The notes under the pieces are model-generated. The model made no database searches. It was not told the origin of the DNA and saw only the letters and a list, made by a program, of their open reading frames with translations. The position numbers and the translations under genes are program-made. From Turicibacter sp. (lineage in GTDB: Bacteria > Bacillota_I > Bacilli_A > MOL361 > Turicibacteraceae), in NCBI GenBank assembly GCA_009780245.1, contig WRAJ01000021.1:1-37477 (forward strand): DNA of 37,477 nt, read 5' to 3'. This document shows, piece by piece, positions 22,959 to 30,871 of this stretch. Numbering within the stretch: position 1 is the stretch's first letter; the number at the start of each line of letters is the position of its first letter.

Positions 22959-23535
22959 TTTTTTCATGTCTTTGCTTTAAATATTCAATAATTAACTGTA
23001 AATTCTGCAAGAAGATAATCCACAACACCGCCGGCGCCAAAAAGTGGGCTTGATTTAAGAATAACACCGCAAACCAAATGACTGTGATCACCGTTGCAGC
23101 CACTTTTAACTTCCCATCGTTAGACGGATCCACAATGCGTTGGCGCTGCTTGCTACGAACCGGTGTCGCAATGTAAGTCATCGTAATCGAGAACACCGCA
23201 ACCAGCAACACCACAACGTTGCTAAGCGGGATAAGTGGAAGCACAAAAATGGCCAGCACCATACCAAGCAACGACCAAGCGAAACAGCCCCAGACACTCG
23301 ACGAATGAAACCCACCTGCATTCGGTCTAATCGTGATGATCGCTAACATCGCCGCCATAAATTCCCAATGAAACCCGATCACGAGAAAGAGGACGAACAT
23401 ATAGAGCAGCTTCTCAATCTCCCACAAAATCGCTTGTAGACTAAACCGCATCATATCAATGTCGTCTTCATCGTAATCCGTCTCTTTACGAATCCCATTT
23501 AAAATTCTAATAATTAAAAAATCTGAAATTGGCAT
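22945..23535 (-). CDS. AgrB-like membrane cysteine peptidase
   Basis: A 196-aa integral membrane protein with about five or six TM helices and the AgrB signature RPNAGGFHSSSVWGCFAWS. The catalytic His and Cys are seven residues apart (H77 and C84), as in AgrB, which trims and cyclises autoinducing peptides. I use the ATG at 23535 with AGGATG upstream; a TTG two codons earlier is possible. The normal neighbours agrD, agrC and agrA are absent. It is instead paired with a secreted protein gene 37 bp upstream, and a terminator cuts the transcript at its stop codon. The substrate peptide may be encoded elsewhere. Confidence 0.85.
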   Translation of the reverse strand: MPISDFLIIRILNGIRKETDYDEDDIDMMRFSLQAILWEIEKLLYMFVLFLVIGFHWEFMAAMLAIITIRPNAGGFHSSSVWGCFAWSLLGMVLAIFVLPLIPLSNVVVLLVAVFSITMTYIATPVRSKQRQRIVDPSNDGKLKVAATVITVIWFAVLFLNQAHFLAPAVLWIIFLQNLQLIIEYLKQRHEKKVAG

Positions 23536-23572
23536 AATCAAACATCCTCATCAACTATTTTCCTGTTACAAT

Positions 23573-24010
23573 TTAATTCAAAAGATGGCCAAATAAAATG
23601 TACTCGTGACCATCCGAGCATTCCAATACGTAATGAATCTCTTGCCCGCGAAAGATTCGAAATAACCTGACGTGTTCTGTCACTGAGTGGTTGCTAGCTT
23701 CTTCAAGAAGATCAATCGAAGTGAGTAACAGGCGGCCATCGATCGTCCGTAACTCGTATTCTCTAGCTCGTACGGTATAAGGGTCGACAATCAAAACAAT
23801 CTCATCTTCCATGTGCCACCTTGCATTTTGGTAAAAGGCACTCATGTAAGATAAATGATGGATGTGACCGTTTGACACGACAACCGTTCCTTCCTCAAGG
23901 AGCGCTAATACTTGTTCCTCGTCCACGTGTTGATTGGCAAACAGGTCGAAATTAGTGACACTGAAAAAGATGGCAATGGCTAAGATGCCAGCTAGTAATA
24001 ATTTTCTCAT
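23573..24010 (-). CDS. Secreted or membrane-anchored protein, DUF4362-like
   Basis: A 145-aa protein with an N-terminal signal or anchor helix (about 3-22, LLLAGILAIAIFFSVTNFDL) and a possible cleavage after FANQ. The rest, EEGTVVVSNGHIHHLSYMSAFYQ followed by beta strands with VDPYT and DGRLLL, resembles DUF4362 as I remember it. I use the ATG at 24010 with AAAGGAGTGA upstream; the frame is open for 30 more codons without support. It has a good promoter and leads into the agrB-like gene. Function unknown; being exported and co-transcribed with an AgrB-like peptidase is the only clue. Confidence 0.65.
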   Translation of the reverse strand: MRKLLLAGILAIAIFFSVTNFDLFANQHVDEEQVLALLEEGTVVVSNGHIHHLSYMSAFYQNARWHMEDEIVLIVDPYTVRAREYELRTIDGRLLLTSIDLLEEASNHSVTEHVRLFRIFRGQEIHYVLECSDGHEYILFGHLLN

Positions 24011-24123
24011 CGTTTCGTCACTCCTTTGTCGTGTGAGAATCAACGTTTTACATCTAAAACCAACGCTTTTCTCATTTGTTTGCGTGTTCCTTAAACACAA
24101 TTAGATTAGCACTTAGGACGCAT

Positions 24124-24152
24124 ATTATACCAAATTGTGACAGCGGTTGCAA
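24124..24152 (-). promoter_or_regulatory. Promoter of the DUF4362-like and agrB-like pair
   Basis: Minus-strand -35 TTGCAA (24147-24152), 17-bp spacer, -10 TATAAT (24124-24129). The rest of the 290-bp spacer to 24300 holds only the symporter terminator. Confidence 0.7.
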
Positions 24153-24246
24153 CTGTTTATCGCAACTTTCAGCAAATATTTCGTCATTTCTCCACCGTTC
24201 TTTGAGGAAAAAGATGTGAAACAAACTATTAGTTGAAACGCAACAC

Positions 24247-24297
24247 ATAAAAAGACCTCGGATTTGGGCTATTATTCATCCAAACCCCGAAGGCCTG
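24247..24297 (-). terminator. Terminator of the symporter gene
   Basis: Minus-strand long stem AGGCCTTCGGGGTTTGG / CCCAAATCCGAGGTCT with some G-U pairs, followed by TTTTTA, directly after the stop codon. Confidence 0.75.
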
Positions 24298-24300
24298 TTA

Positions 24301-25473
24301 TTACTCAGTGATCGCTTTTTTCTGCTTATCTTTGCCGGCAATTTTATTGACAACCATCACAACCGCGCCGTCTCCAAAGACGTTGGCAGCTGTACCGAAG
24401 CTATCTTGTGCAATGTAGATCGCAATCATCACGGACATCTGTGTTTCGGTGAAGCCCAGCATCGTTTCAAGTAAGCCAAGCGCCGCCATGATCGCACCAC
24501 CCGGAACGCCAGGCGCGGCCACCATCGTGACACCGAGTGTCATGATAAACGGGAAGAGCTGTTCAAAAGATAAGCTGACGCCGTCAAGCGCTAATACCGC
24601 AATGGCACAAGACACGAGTGTGATCGTGCTGCCTGATAAGTGCGTTGAAGCACCAAGCGGTGCCACGAATTCAGCCACTTCATCGTCGATACCTTCAATT
24701 TCCTTCATACACCTTGTCGTAACCGGGATCGTTGCGGCTGAAGATTGCGTTCCAAGTGCCGTCGTATAAGCAGGGAGCATTTTCTTAATCGTTTCAAACG
24801 GGCTTTGCTTGGTGTAAATCGACGCCACTAAATACTGGAACGCAATGTAAACGTAGTCGAGCGAAATCGTTAAAAGGAACACGACACCGTAGACCACTAA
24901 CGTGTGGGCAATCTCACCCGAGTAGGCCATCTCTGCGAAAATTCCTGCGATGTGAAACGGTAATAATGGTAAGAACACATGCTCAATAACTTTCTTGATA
25001 ATCGCTTGGAATTCTTGGAAAACGCTCAGCATGTTATTTCCTTTAACAGCCGTAATCCCAATTCCTAAAATGAAGGCGGTGATTAAAGCGGTCATAATGC
25101 CCATAATTGGCGCAATCTCAATGCTGAATAGCACTTCAAGTTCCCTTCCTTGGTAAACCTCGCCAATATCTCCAACCAGCATTGGCATAAAGAGGCTCGC
25201 ACCCGCCCAACCCCAAATACCAGCAAGTAGCGTCGAGATATAAGCAATCGCCACCGTAATCCCGAGTAGCTTCCCCGCTTTCCCTCCAAGCTCAGCAATC
25301 CCAGGTACGATAAACCCGATGATAATCAGTGGAATGACGTAACTTAAGAAGTTTCTAAACAAACCACTAAACGTCACCATGACGCGATTAATCGGTGTGA
25401 ATCCCGTCAGTCCAATCAGAATCCCCAAGATAATTCCAATTAATAATTTTGGCAGTAACCCCATTTTCTTCAT
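24301..25473 (-). CDS. Dicarboxylate/amino acid:cation symporter
   Basis: A 390-aa DAACS-family (GltP/SstT-type) membrane protein that moves glutamate, aspartate, serine or a dicarboxylate with Na+ or H+. It has about eight TM helices and two re-entrant loops: the serine-rich GTQSSAATIP (241-250), APGVPGGAIM (320-329), and the substrate and sodium site in TM8 with D357, N364 and GD367-368. Length is slightly short for the family. AAGGTG lies before the start. It is monocistronic. The exact substrate cannot be read by eye. Confidence 0.9.
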   Translation of the reverse strand: MKKMGLLPKLLIGIILGILIGLTGFTPINRVMVTFSGLFRNFLSYVIPLIIIGFIVPGIAELGGKAGKLLGITVAIAYISTLLAGIWGWAGASLFMPMLVGDIGEVYQGRELEVLFSIEIAPIMGIMTALITAFILGIGITAVKGNNMLSVFQEFQAIIKKVIEHVFLPLLPFHIAGIFAEMAYSGEIAHTLVVYGVVFLLTISLDYVYIAFQYLVASIYTKQSPFETIKKMLPAYTTALGTQSSAATIPVTTRCMKEIEGIDDEVAEFVAPLGASTHLSGSTITLVSCAIAVLALDGVSLSFEQLFPFIMTLGVTMVAAPGVPGGAIMAALGLLETMLGFTETQMSVMIAIYIAQDSFGTAANVFGDGAVVMVVNKIAGKDKQKKAITE

Positions 25474-25563
25474 TCAAACCAGCACCTTTCCAGTCGCATC
25501 TAAAGGTATTCTAAAAACCATTGACCGCTCAAACACCACTGACTATATTTTCGTATTTTCGCT

Positions 25564-25569
25564 ATTATA
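25564..25569 (-). promoter_or_regulatory. Extended -10 promoter element of the symporter gene
   Basis: Minus-strand TGTTATAAT, i.e. TG-n-TATAAT, with no clear -35. It lies 91 bp before the start codon. Confidence 0.45.
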
Positions 25570-25680
25570 ACACAAATCTTTCACAGTGGGAGTCCTTTTT
25601 GAAAATAAAGTTACAGTTTTTTTCGTACAAATTTATAGAAATTCGTTTGTTTGATGCGCCGACTTTTGGCCGACGGGTAG

Positions 25681-25706
25681 AAAAAAAGATTGAGCACGCT
25701 CAACCT
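25681..25706 (-). terminator. Terminator of the FMN enzyme gene
   Basis: Minus-strand stem AGGTTGAGC / GCTCAATCT with one G-U, two-base loop, and a run of seven T. It lies 59 bp after the stop codon. Confidence 0.75.
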
Positions 25707-25764
25707 ATCGTTTCATATGATGAGTAAAAAGTCACTATGATATCAACAACAGTCCCTCACTAAT

Positions 25765-26691
25765 TCAATATTTCTTTCCCTTATACGGCTGATAGGTAGT
25801 GGGTAGCCAAACAACAGAGGGATCGATATTTTCAAGGGTCGATACAGCTGTTCTTGCCATCGTCCCTGCAAGGCTAGCTGTTATTTCTTCTACTTTGGCG
25901 GTTACTCCCGCTGCCCCGTTATCCGCTAGCGGCTTCATCATCGCACGACCAACCGATACAGCGGTTGCTCCTAACGCCAACGCTTTATATACATCCATCC
26001 CACTTTCAACGCCGCAGTCAACAAAAATCGGAATCTGCCCTTGAATCACTTCCACAATTTTAGGCAAAGCCATCAAAGGTGGAATCGCATAATCCATAAT
26101 GCCATGATGATGCGACACAACAATCCCACCGGCACCGACTTCTAGACACTTTTTCGCATCTTGCACACTCAAGACACCTTTAATAATAAAGGGTAACTTC
26201 GTTGCGCGTACAAAGCTTGCCAGCTCTTCCGTTGTCTTACCTGCTAAAGGACAGCTACCAAAAATATTATCGTATTCTCCTTTATGATTATAAGCATGAT
26301 CAATATCGATGCCGACCGCGATACACCCCTGCGCCTCTGCAAAAGCAACCTCACGCAAAATCTCCTCATTACTCACATGAGGCTTAATGATCTTAATCGT
26401 CTTGGCACCCGTCTGACAAACACGCGCAAGCTCTTCGTCCTCCCCCATCCCTGACCACATCACAGCACCAGCTGCAAGTGCCCCTTTCGCCATTTCTTCT
26501 AACCCATCTGGGTGACACTTATTCAAATGCGACAACGCCGCCATCATCACAGGTGTCTTAAAGGTCTCCCCAAATAACGTCAAATGCGTATCAGGAATAA
26601 CCGCGTCAAAATGCCGCATCTCTAGTAATAAAGAATCAAAGTACTGCCTTGTGATAAGATTTGAATCGTGTGCTCTTTTATTAGTTTCCAT
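25765..26691 (-). CDS. FMN-dependent alpha-hydroxy-acid dehydrogenase family protein
   Basis: A 308-aa TIM-barrel flavoprotein of the lactate oxidase / IPP isomerase 2 superfamily. It shows the FMN and substrate elements KTPVMMAALSH, LPFIIKGVLSVQDA, VVSHHHGIMDYAIPPL (in place of the usual SNHGGRQLD) and ALGATAVSVGRAMM. Classical enzymes have about 360-380 aa, and this one lacks the first 40 or so and has a short loop 4. I use the ATG at 26691 with AGGAGG 9 nt upstream; a GTG two codons earlier is possible. It begins 20 bp after the decayed YhcG gene. Substrate unknown. Confidence 0.8.
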   Translation of the reverse strand: METNKRAHDSNLITRQYFDSLLLEMRHFDAVIPDTHLTLFGETFKTPVMMAALSHLNKCHPDGLEEMAKGALAAGAVMWSGMGEDEELARVCQTGAKTIKIIKPHVSNEEILREVAFAEAQGCIAVGIDIDHAYNHKGEYDNIFGSCPLAGKTTEELASFVRATKLPFIIKGVLSVQDAKKCLEVGAGGIVVSHHHGIMDYAIPPLMALPKIVEVIQGQIPIFVDCGVESGMDVYKALALGATAVSVGRAMMKPLADNGAAGVTAKVEEITASLAGTMARTAVSTLENIDPSVVWLPTTYQPYKGKKY

Positions 26692-26710
26692 TTCCACATG
26701 CCTCCTGATT

Positions 26711-27221
26711 CTAACTTTTACTTGCTAGCAAAAGTTGCTCTTCTAGTTGCTCATGTGAGCGTGAAAGTTCTGCTTTTAACTCGTCTTCTGTTGGCATATG
26801 CATACGATATTTAGAAGCAAATAAATTCTTGTCATCCGCAAGGACAGAATACCTCGCAATACTTTCATCTTTATCCGCACACAATTCTCATTAACGTCCG
26901 ATAATGTGTCCAACTCAATTCGCTACGCAGTGCGTAGCGAATTGGGAATTGTTGAAAAAACTGACGCATATTTCGTAAATTAGCCACTGTAAAGCCTTCA
27001 CCAAAGTCTTTCGTAAGGCGTTCTGATAAGAATTTTAATAAATGTTTGCCATAATCAGCTCTATTTCCCACTGCTTCACTAATATACCTACCAACTTCCC
27101 AATAGGTTAAAACCATGGTTTGATTAACTGTCTTTATCACATCCGCTCGAGCTGTTTTGATCGTTCCATGAATATTTTTATATAACTTTATATCTGATTT
27201 AGTTACTTCTACATTGCTCAT
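26711..27221 (-). pseudogene. YhcG/DUF1016 nuclease gene, internal deletion and frameshift
   Basis: The first 112 codons from 27221 encode the N-terminal DUF1016 helical domain (TVNQTMVLTYWEVGRYI and LRNMRQFFQQFP, ending LSWTHYRTLMRI) and stop at 26871. A second frame at about 26875-26711 carries the C-terminal end (ARYSVLADDKNLFASKYRMH and MPTEDELKAEL). The middle, which holds the PD-(D/E)XK nuclease core in this family, is missing: full proteins are about 330-350 aa and only about 165 are left. The remnant stops 20 bp before the FMN enzyme gene. YhcG proteins are often near restriction systems. Confidence 0.85.
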
Positions 27222-27640
27222 TCTTTCACTCCTTGATTAGTTCGCTTGGTTAAATGAAGTTTTTATATTAGGTATGTTATTGTCAATTTTCTTGTTAGCT
27301 AGTTCTCACTAATAGCTATATTTATACGAGGTTACACAAATTTCTGTTAAGATCGATAGGCTTTATTTGCTCAAAATCGCTCGTTATCGACAGTGCTATA
27401 TTTTGATAGAGAGATAACACTGAAAATTAATTAAAAATTTTTATTATATTCCTTTCAAATATTATACCATTTTTCACTAGCTTTTCCTATTAAAAACTCA
27501 TGAAAGGACAAAATGCTTGTGCATTCTTTTCTTCTCATGAGCAAAGTAAATCAACCACTTAGATCACTACTCAAATTTCTTGTGAAATTTGCACCTGCTG
27601 ACTACCCCTGAAATGATATCATATGCAATCATATGATTTT
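27222..27640. other. AT-rich spacer without a gene
   Basis: About 420 bp with no credible ORF. It contains a minus-strand TGGTATAAT-type -10 near 27460-27470 and a perfect dyad ATCATATG-CAAT-CATATGAT at 27618-27637. The region is probably the old YhcG promoter region and scar. Confidence 0.5.
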
Positions 27641-27676
27641 CGGCAAAAAGAAAAACCCCGTAAGATCAAGGGGTTT
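27641..27676 (-). terminator. Terminator of tRNA-Trp
   Basis: Minus-strand AAACCCC / GGGGTTT stem followed by TTCTTTTT, about 30 nt after the tRNA. Confidence 0.85.
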
Positions 27677-27705
27677 GACGCTATATGCGTCTCTATCTTC
27701 ATATA

Positions 27706-27779
27706 TGGCAGGGGCGACAGGAATCGAACCCGCGCTGACGGTGTTGGAGACCGTAGTTCTACCGTTAAACTACGCCCCT
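27706..27779 (-). tRNA. tRNA-Trp (anticodon CCA)
   Basis: Complete cloverleaf: acceptor AGGGGCG / CGCCCCT, D-arm with TAGTTTAACGGTAGAAC, anticodon stem ACGGT / ACCGT with loop CTCCAAC (anticodon CCA), T-arm GCGGGTTCGATTCCTGT, discriminator G, and an encoded CCA end. The AGGGGCRTAGTTTAA start is typical of Firmicute tRNA-Trp. It has its own promoter and terminator. Confidence 0.96.
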
Positions 27780-27810
27780 GTATGAGAGCACTCTTTTAAA
27801 GCACTCAAAT

Positions 27811-27839
27811 ATAATACCATTTTCATGTTTACAAGTCAA
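27811..27839 (-). promoter_or_regulatory. Promoter of tRNA-Trp
   Basis: Minus-strand -35 TTGACT (27834-27839), 17-bp spacer, -10 TATTAT (27811-27816), about 32 bp before the tRNA. Confidence 0.75.
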
Positions 27840-27907
27840 TATTTTTTTTGCTGAAAATCAAATATTTTTGTTTGCAAATCAATACTTCTCAAACACTCCC
27901 GTCCTAC

Positions 27908-28255
27908 TTAAACACGCAAAATCTTCTCCATCGCACGCCCCTTAGCCAACTCATCCACCAACTTATCCATGTAACGAATCTTCTGCATCAACGGATCCTC
28001 GATCTCCTCCACGCGCACCCCACAAATCACACCCGTGATTAACTCAGCATTCGGATGCATCGCCGGCGCCTCGTCAAAAAACGCCGCCATGTCAATCTTA
28101 TCTGCGATCGTCTGCTCAAGCCCAGCCACGCTATACCCCGTCAACCAACAAATGACTTCGTCCAACTCATCCCGAGTGCGCCCCTTCTTCTCGACCTTTG
28201 TCACATAATGCGGGTAAATACTTGCAAAACTCATTTTAAAAATTCGATGTCCCAT
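27908..28255 (-). CDS. DUF2200 family protein
   Basis: A 115-aa protein matching the widespread DUF2200 family over its full length: [35 protein letters not shown], and [23 protein letters not shown] with the end [16 protein letters not shown]. It is soluble with no known function. It is 47 bp downstream of the racemase gene on the same strand, perhaps in one transcript. Confidence 0.9.
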   Translation of the reverse strand: MGHRIFKMSFASIYPHYVTKVEKKGRTRDELDEVICWLTGYSVAGLEQTIADKIDMAAFFDEAPAMHPNAELITGVICGVRVEEIEDPLMQKIRYMDKLVDELAKGRAMEKILRV

Positions 28256-28302
28256 GTTTCATAACCTCACTTTCATTTTTCACACCTTCTACCACCCCTA
28301 AC

Positions 28303-29007
28303 TCACTCAAACATCGCCTCAAGGATCGCTTCAATGTGTATCTGCGTCGTATCTAACAAAACAGTATCTAAATCACCCTCACCGATAATCAAAGGCAACT
28401 CCGTACAACCTAAAACCAACGCATCCGCTTCACACTCAGCCAACATCCGCCCAGCAATTTCCAATAAAACCGCTCGATCCGCTTCCAACACAACCCCTGC
28501 TACCAAATTCGGAAAAATAATCCCATGAATCGCCTCTTGATCCGCTTCGCTAGGCACCACCGCCTCCATACCGTATGCGCGACATTTCTCCTCATACATC
28601 CCGCTACTCATCGTAAACTTCGTCCCAAAAACAACCACCCGCTTACAACCTTTAGCCTGTGCAACCTTACACGTCTCATCCACCAACCCAACGATCGGAA
28701 TCGGTGACTGCGCTAAAACGTTATCAAAGACAATATGGGCCGTGTTCGCCGAAATGGCTGCCACCTCCGCTCCGGCCTGATGCAACAACCGAATCGACGT
28801 AGCAAACAGGTTGGAAAAATTCACCCAATCTTTCTTCTCAACCAACTCATAAGCCTCCGCTAAATTTAAACTGTCGATCACCATCAAGGGATTTTCACCA
28901 CTCTCAGCCGGACTCGTCAATCGATTGTAATAACTCTCGTTAATCCGCTTATAATATTCAACCGTTGCTGCCGGCCCCACCCCACCAACCAATCCAAGCT
29001 TCCTCAC
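28303..29007 (-). CDS. Aspartate/glutamate racemase family protein (YgeA-like)
   Basis: A 234-aa amino-acid racemase fold. It keeps the N-terminal GLVGGVGPAATVEYY, and the C-terminal catalytic Cys is C201 in VLGCTELPL. The first catalytic Cys is missing: the site reads ISANTAH, with A87 before N88, where racemases have CNT. It may therefore act as an isomerase, lyase or one-base enzyme, or on a different substrate. I use the GTG at 29007, with GGAG 8 nt upstream; a TTG at 29025 is on the ribosome site. It lies in a string with rlmA upstream and DUF2200 downstream. Confidence 0.85.
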   Translation of the reverse strand: MRKLGLVGGVGPAATVEYYKRINESYYNRLTSPAESGENPLMVIDSLNLAEAYELVEKKDWVNFSNLFATSIRLLHQAGAEVAAISANTAHIVFDNVLAQSPIPIVGLVDETCKVAQAKGCKRVVVFGTKFTMSSGMYEEKCRAYGMEAVVPSEADQEAIHGIIFPNLVAGVVLEADRAVLLEIAGRMLAECEADALVLGCTELPLIIGEGDLDTVLLDTTQIHIEAILEAMFE

Positions 29008-29033
29008 ACGCGTCACTCCTTTCAAACTACCCC

Positions 29034-29885
29034 CTACACACCAAACCGCCCTACCAGCACATCCACATCAATCGTCATCTCGCTAACCGCGCCCAAATTC
29101 ACCTGCTCCGAATCCAGGTGAAACAACATCGGCGTCATCCCTGCAAAATCCGCCACCTGCTCCGACGTCACCGGCAACGTATACCGCACCCGACGCACCG
29201 CTAGCACATCTAAATTCTTCTCAAACAAAGCCAAAACATCCGCATTCGAATACGCCCCTTTCGCCAATTGACCTTTCACCACGTCCCGCAATTCAGCCAG
29301 ATAAAAGGCTTGTGGAACAACCTTAACGATCAGACCACCCCTCTTGAGTACCCTGCCAAACTCCTCATATCGCGCAGGTGAAAAAACGTTGATAACCACA
29401 TCCATCGTCCCGGTCTGAAGGGGAAGCTGCGCTAGGTCAGCCACAAAGCACTTAGCCCCGGTTGCGAAACGCGCGGCGAGTTTAACCGCTTCTTTCTCGA
29501 TATCGACCGCGAAAACGTTTCGCGCAGCCTTCGAGCCCCCGGAAAGTTGGGTTGTGAAAAAGCCTTCACCACAGCCTGCGTCGAGGACGTTGATCACACC
29601 TTCCGGTGCATACGCCGCGATGATTTCCGCGAGGGCGGCGGTGAGTTGGTCGTAGAATCCGGCGGTGAAAATGCGACGGCGACTTTCGAACAGGGCTTTG
29701 CTGTAGAGGGTTTTGACTTGTTTTTGCAGCAAGTTGATGTAGCCGGCTTTGGACAAGTCGAACGTGTGGCGCGACTGGCAGACTAGGCTGGCCTCGTTTT
29801 GAAACGCCACGGCCGATTGGCAGACGGGGCACTTGAATAGCGGAGCCGAATCCTTGAATTTCTCGTATACTTTCGTAATTTTCAT
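29034..29885 (-). CDS. rlmA: 23S rRNA (guanine-N1)-methyltransferase, RlmA type
   Basis: A 283-aa SAM-dependent methyltransferase. The N-terminal zinc finger has C19, C22, C36 and H40 and is followed by SKAGYINLL, typical of RlmA. The SAM site is VLDAGCGEGFF (100-110), followed by AVDIEKEAV. It methylates a guanine in hairpin 35 of 23S rRNA; Gram-positive members (RlmA-II, TlrB type) act on G748, E. coli RrmA on G745. It begins 25 bp after the glycosylase gene in the same direction. Confidence 0.92.
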   Translation of the reverse strand: MKITKVYEKFKDSAPLFKCPVCQSAVAFQNEASLVCQSRHTFDLSKAGYINLLQKQVKTLYSKALFESRRRIFTAGFYDQLTAALAEIIAAYAPEGVINVLDAGCGEGFFTTQLSGGSKAARNVFAVDIEKEAVKLAARFATGAKCFVADLAQLPLQTGTMDVVINVFSPARYEEFGRVLKRGGLIVKVVPQAFYLAELRDVVKGQLAKGAYSNADVLALFEKNLDVLAVRRVRYTLPVTSEQVADFAGMTPMLFHLDSEQVNLGAVSEMTIDVDVLVGRFGV

Positions 29886-29910
29886 CCTGTATGACCTACT
29901 TTAATTGATA

Positions 29911-30522
29911 TTATTCTTCCCAGCAATCCGCAACTTCACGCATCGCCCGCTTTGGCATTCGCGAGACATAGGGATTCCCCTCGACGAAAAACCGCAGAGG
30001 CGCATCCGTCCAACTCCCTTTATTCGGAATCCCGATGCGTGGCGACGCCACAATCCCCCGCGGCTTTAGACTAGCCGCTTCATCCAATATCAGCTGGCCG
30101 TCGCCAAGGGCCATGCCATCTAGCTCACGGGTGATCCCGAGAGCTTTCGTCAACTTCCCAGGGCCGTTTGATAAGCCAAGACCGTCTACCCCACGATGCG
30201 ACACCATCACATCCCGGTGATCCGCCGGTTGCAGCGCACGAATCAAAATCGCTTCCGGAATACCCGCTTTTTGCGTGACGATGTTTAACATGTTGTGGGT
30301 GTGCATCGTGTAAACGTAAATCGTGCCGCCCGGACCGTACATCGACTCGATCCGCGGCGTCCGCTTCCAATTGTAACTGTGACACGCTCTATCGACCGCT
30401 CCCAAATAAGCTTCCGTCTCCACGATGTAGCCGCCAAGCCAATGCTCGCCGCATTTGAAAAGCAACTTCTTCCCTAGCAATTCCCGCGCAATTTCTTCCG
30501 TTGACGCCTCAATAAAATCCAT
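29911..30522 (-). CDS. mpg: DNA-3-methyladenine glycosylase, AAG/MPG type
   Basis: A 203-aa base-excision repair enzyme that removes alkylated and deaminated purines. It has VETEAYLGAVDRACHSYN (catalytic Glu in ETEAY, with D46-R and H50), MYGPGGTIYVYTMHTHNMLNIV, the ILIRALQP block and the SNGPGKLTKALGI block. I use the ATG at 30522 with GAGGG upstream; a TTG two codons earlier overlaps the spacing. It heads the transcript with rlmA, the racemase and DUF2200. Length is normal for the bacterial family. Confidence 0.95.
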   Translation of the reverse strand: MDFIEASTEEIARELLGKKLLFKCGEHWLGGYIVETEAYLGAVDRACHSYNWKRTPRIESMYGPGGTIYVYTMHTHNMLNIVTQKAGIPEAILIRALQPADHRDVMVSHRGVDGLGLSNGPGKLTKALGITRELDGMALGDGQLILDEAASLKPRGIVASPRIGIPNKGSWTDAPLRFFVEGNPYVSRMPKRAMREVADCWEE

Positions 30523-30602
30523 TTTCAACCCTCATTCACAACTCAAATCTGTATGCATTTTCAAAAATACAATAAAAATTTTATTTTTTAAACCTTTTCA
30601 TG

Positions 30603-30631
30603 TTGACATCCCATCTCTTATTTGTTATAAT
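30603..30631 (+). promoter_or_regulatory. Perfect consensus promoter, candidate antisense RNA
   Basis: TTGACA (30603-30608), 17-bp spacer, TATAAT (30626-30631): an exact sigma-A consensus. The only nearby product would be an RNA of about 55 nt ending at the hairpin 30660-30693. Confidence 0.8.
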
Positions 30632-30637
30632 TCAACT

Positions 30638-30695
30638 ATAATTAGAATACTTCCCAGAGGGAAGTCTAGTCGCGCACGATTAGACTTCCTTTTGC
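30638..30695 (+). ncRNA. Candidate antitoxin-like small RNA
   Basis: It starts about 7 nt after the consensus -10 and ends in a 12-bp stem with a T run. It could fold ACTTCCC-AGA-GGGAAGT (30649-30665) or the terminator stem (30660-30689), but not both. It overlaps the end of the short ORF on the opposite strand, so it can base-pair with that mRNA. This is the layout of type I antitoxins. Inferred from sequence only. Confidence 0.5.
30660..30693. terminator. Shared bidirectional terminator of the convergent pair
   Basis: GGAAGTCTAGTC pairs with GATTAGACTTCC around GCGCAC (one mismatch or G-U), with TTTT on the plus strand. Transcripts from 30638 (plus) and about 30740 (minus) both run into it. 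Confidence 0.7.
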
Positions 30696-30722
30696 TATTG
30701 ATATTAGATCTAAAGTAGCCAC
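30666..30722 (-). CDS. 18-aa peptide, possible type I toxin or remnant
   Basis: GTG start with the ribosome site GAGGTGA 5 nt upstream and a promoter 18 nt before that. The product MATLDLISIAKGSLIVRD loosely follows the short holin-like toxins of Firmicutes (M-S-T-F-E-A-L and G-LIV pattern) but is shorter than their usual 28-35 aa and has little hydrophobic length. The opposite strand carries a strong antisense promoter and a shared terminator. It may be a decayed toxin or a new short one. Confidence 0.4.
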   Translation of the reverse strand: MATLDLISIAKGSLIVRD

Positions 30723-30746
30723 AAAAATCACCTCAATTATGCCGTA

Positions 30747-30775
30747 ATTATAGCATTTCCAGTGCGTGTTTTCAA
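30747..30775 (-). promoter_or_regulatory. Promoter of the 18-aa peptide gene
   Basis: Minus-strand -35 TTGAAA (30770-30775), 17-bp spacer, -10 TATAAT (30747-30752). Confidence 0.7.
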
Positions 30776-30831
30776 CCCACCCGTACAACCCCAATCGTTT
30801 AATTTGCAACCCTAACTACTAGCATTCAATC

Positions 30832-30862
30832 GCCTTGGATAACTTCCATCGAGGCTTTTTTT
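30832..30862 (+). terminator. Plus-strand hairpin with T8 run
   Basis: GCCT-TGG / CCA-TCG-AGGC hairpin followed by TTTTTTT. It may be a second stop for plus-strand transcription from 30603. Confidence 0.5.
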
Positions 30863-30871
30863 ATTAGATAG

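Noticed and set aside
22905-22967. 21-codon ORF overlapping the end of the agrB-like gene as agrD
   Set aside because: It lacks a Cys/Ser thiolactone core and AgrD-like ends, is mostly Lys, Arg and Leu, and its DNA is the terminator hairpin and the uvrC promoter.
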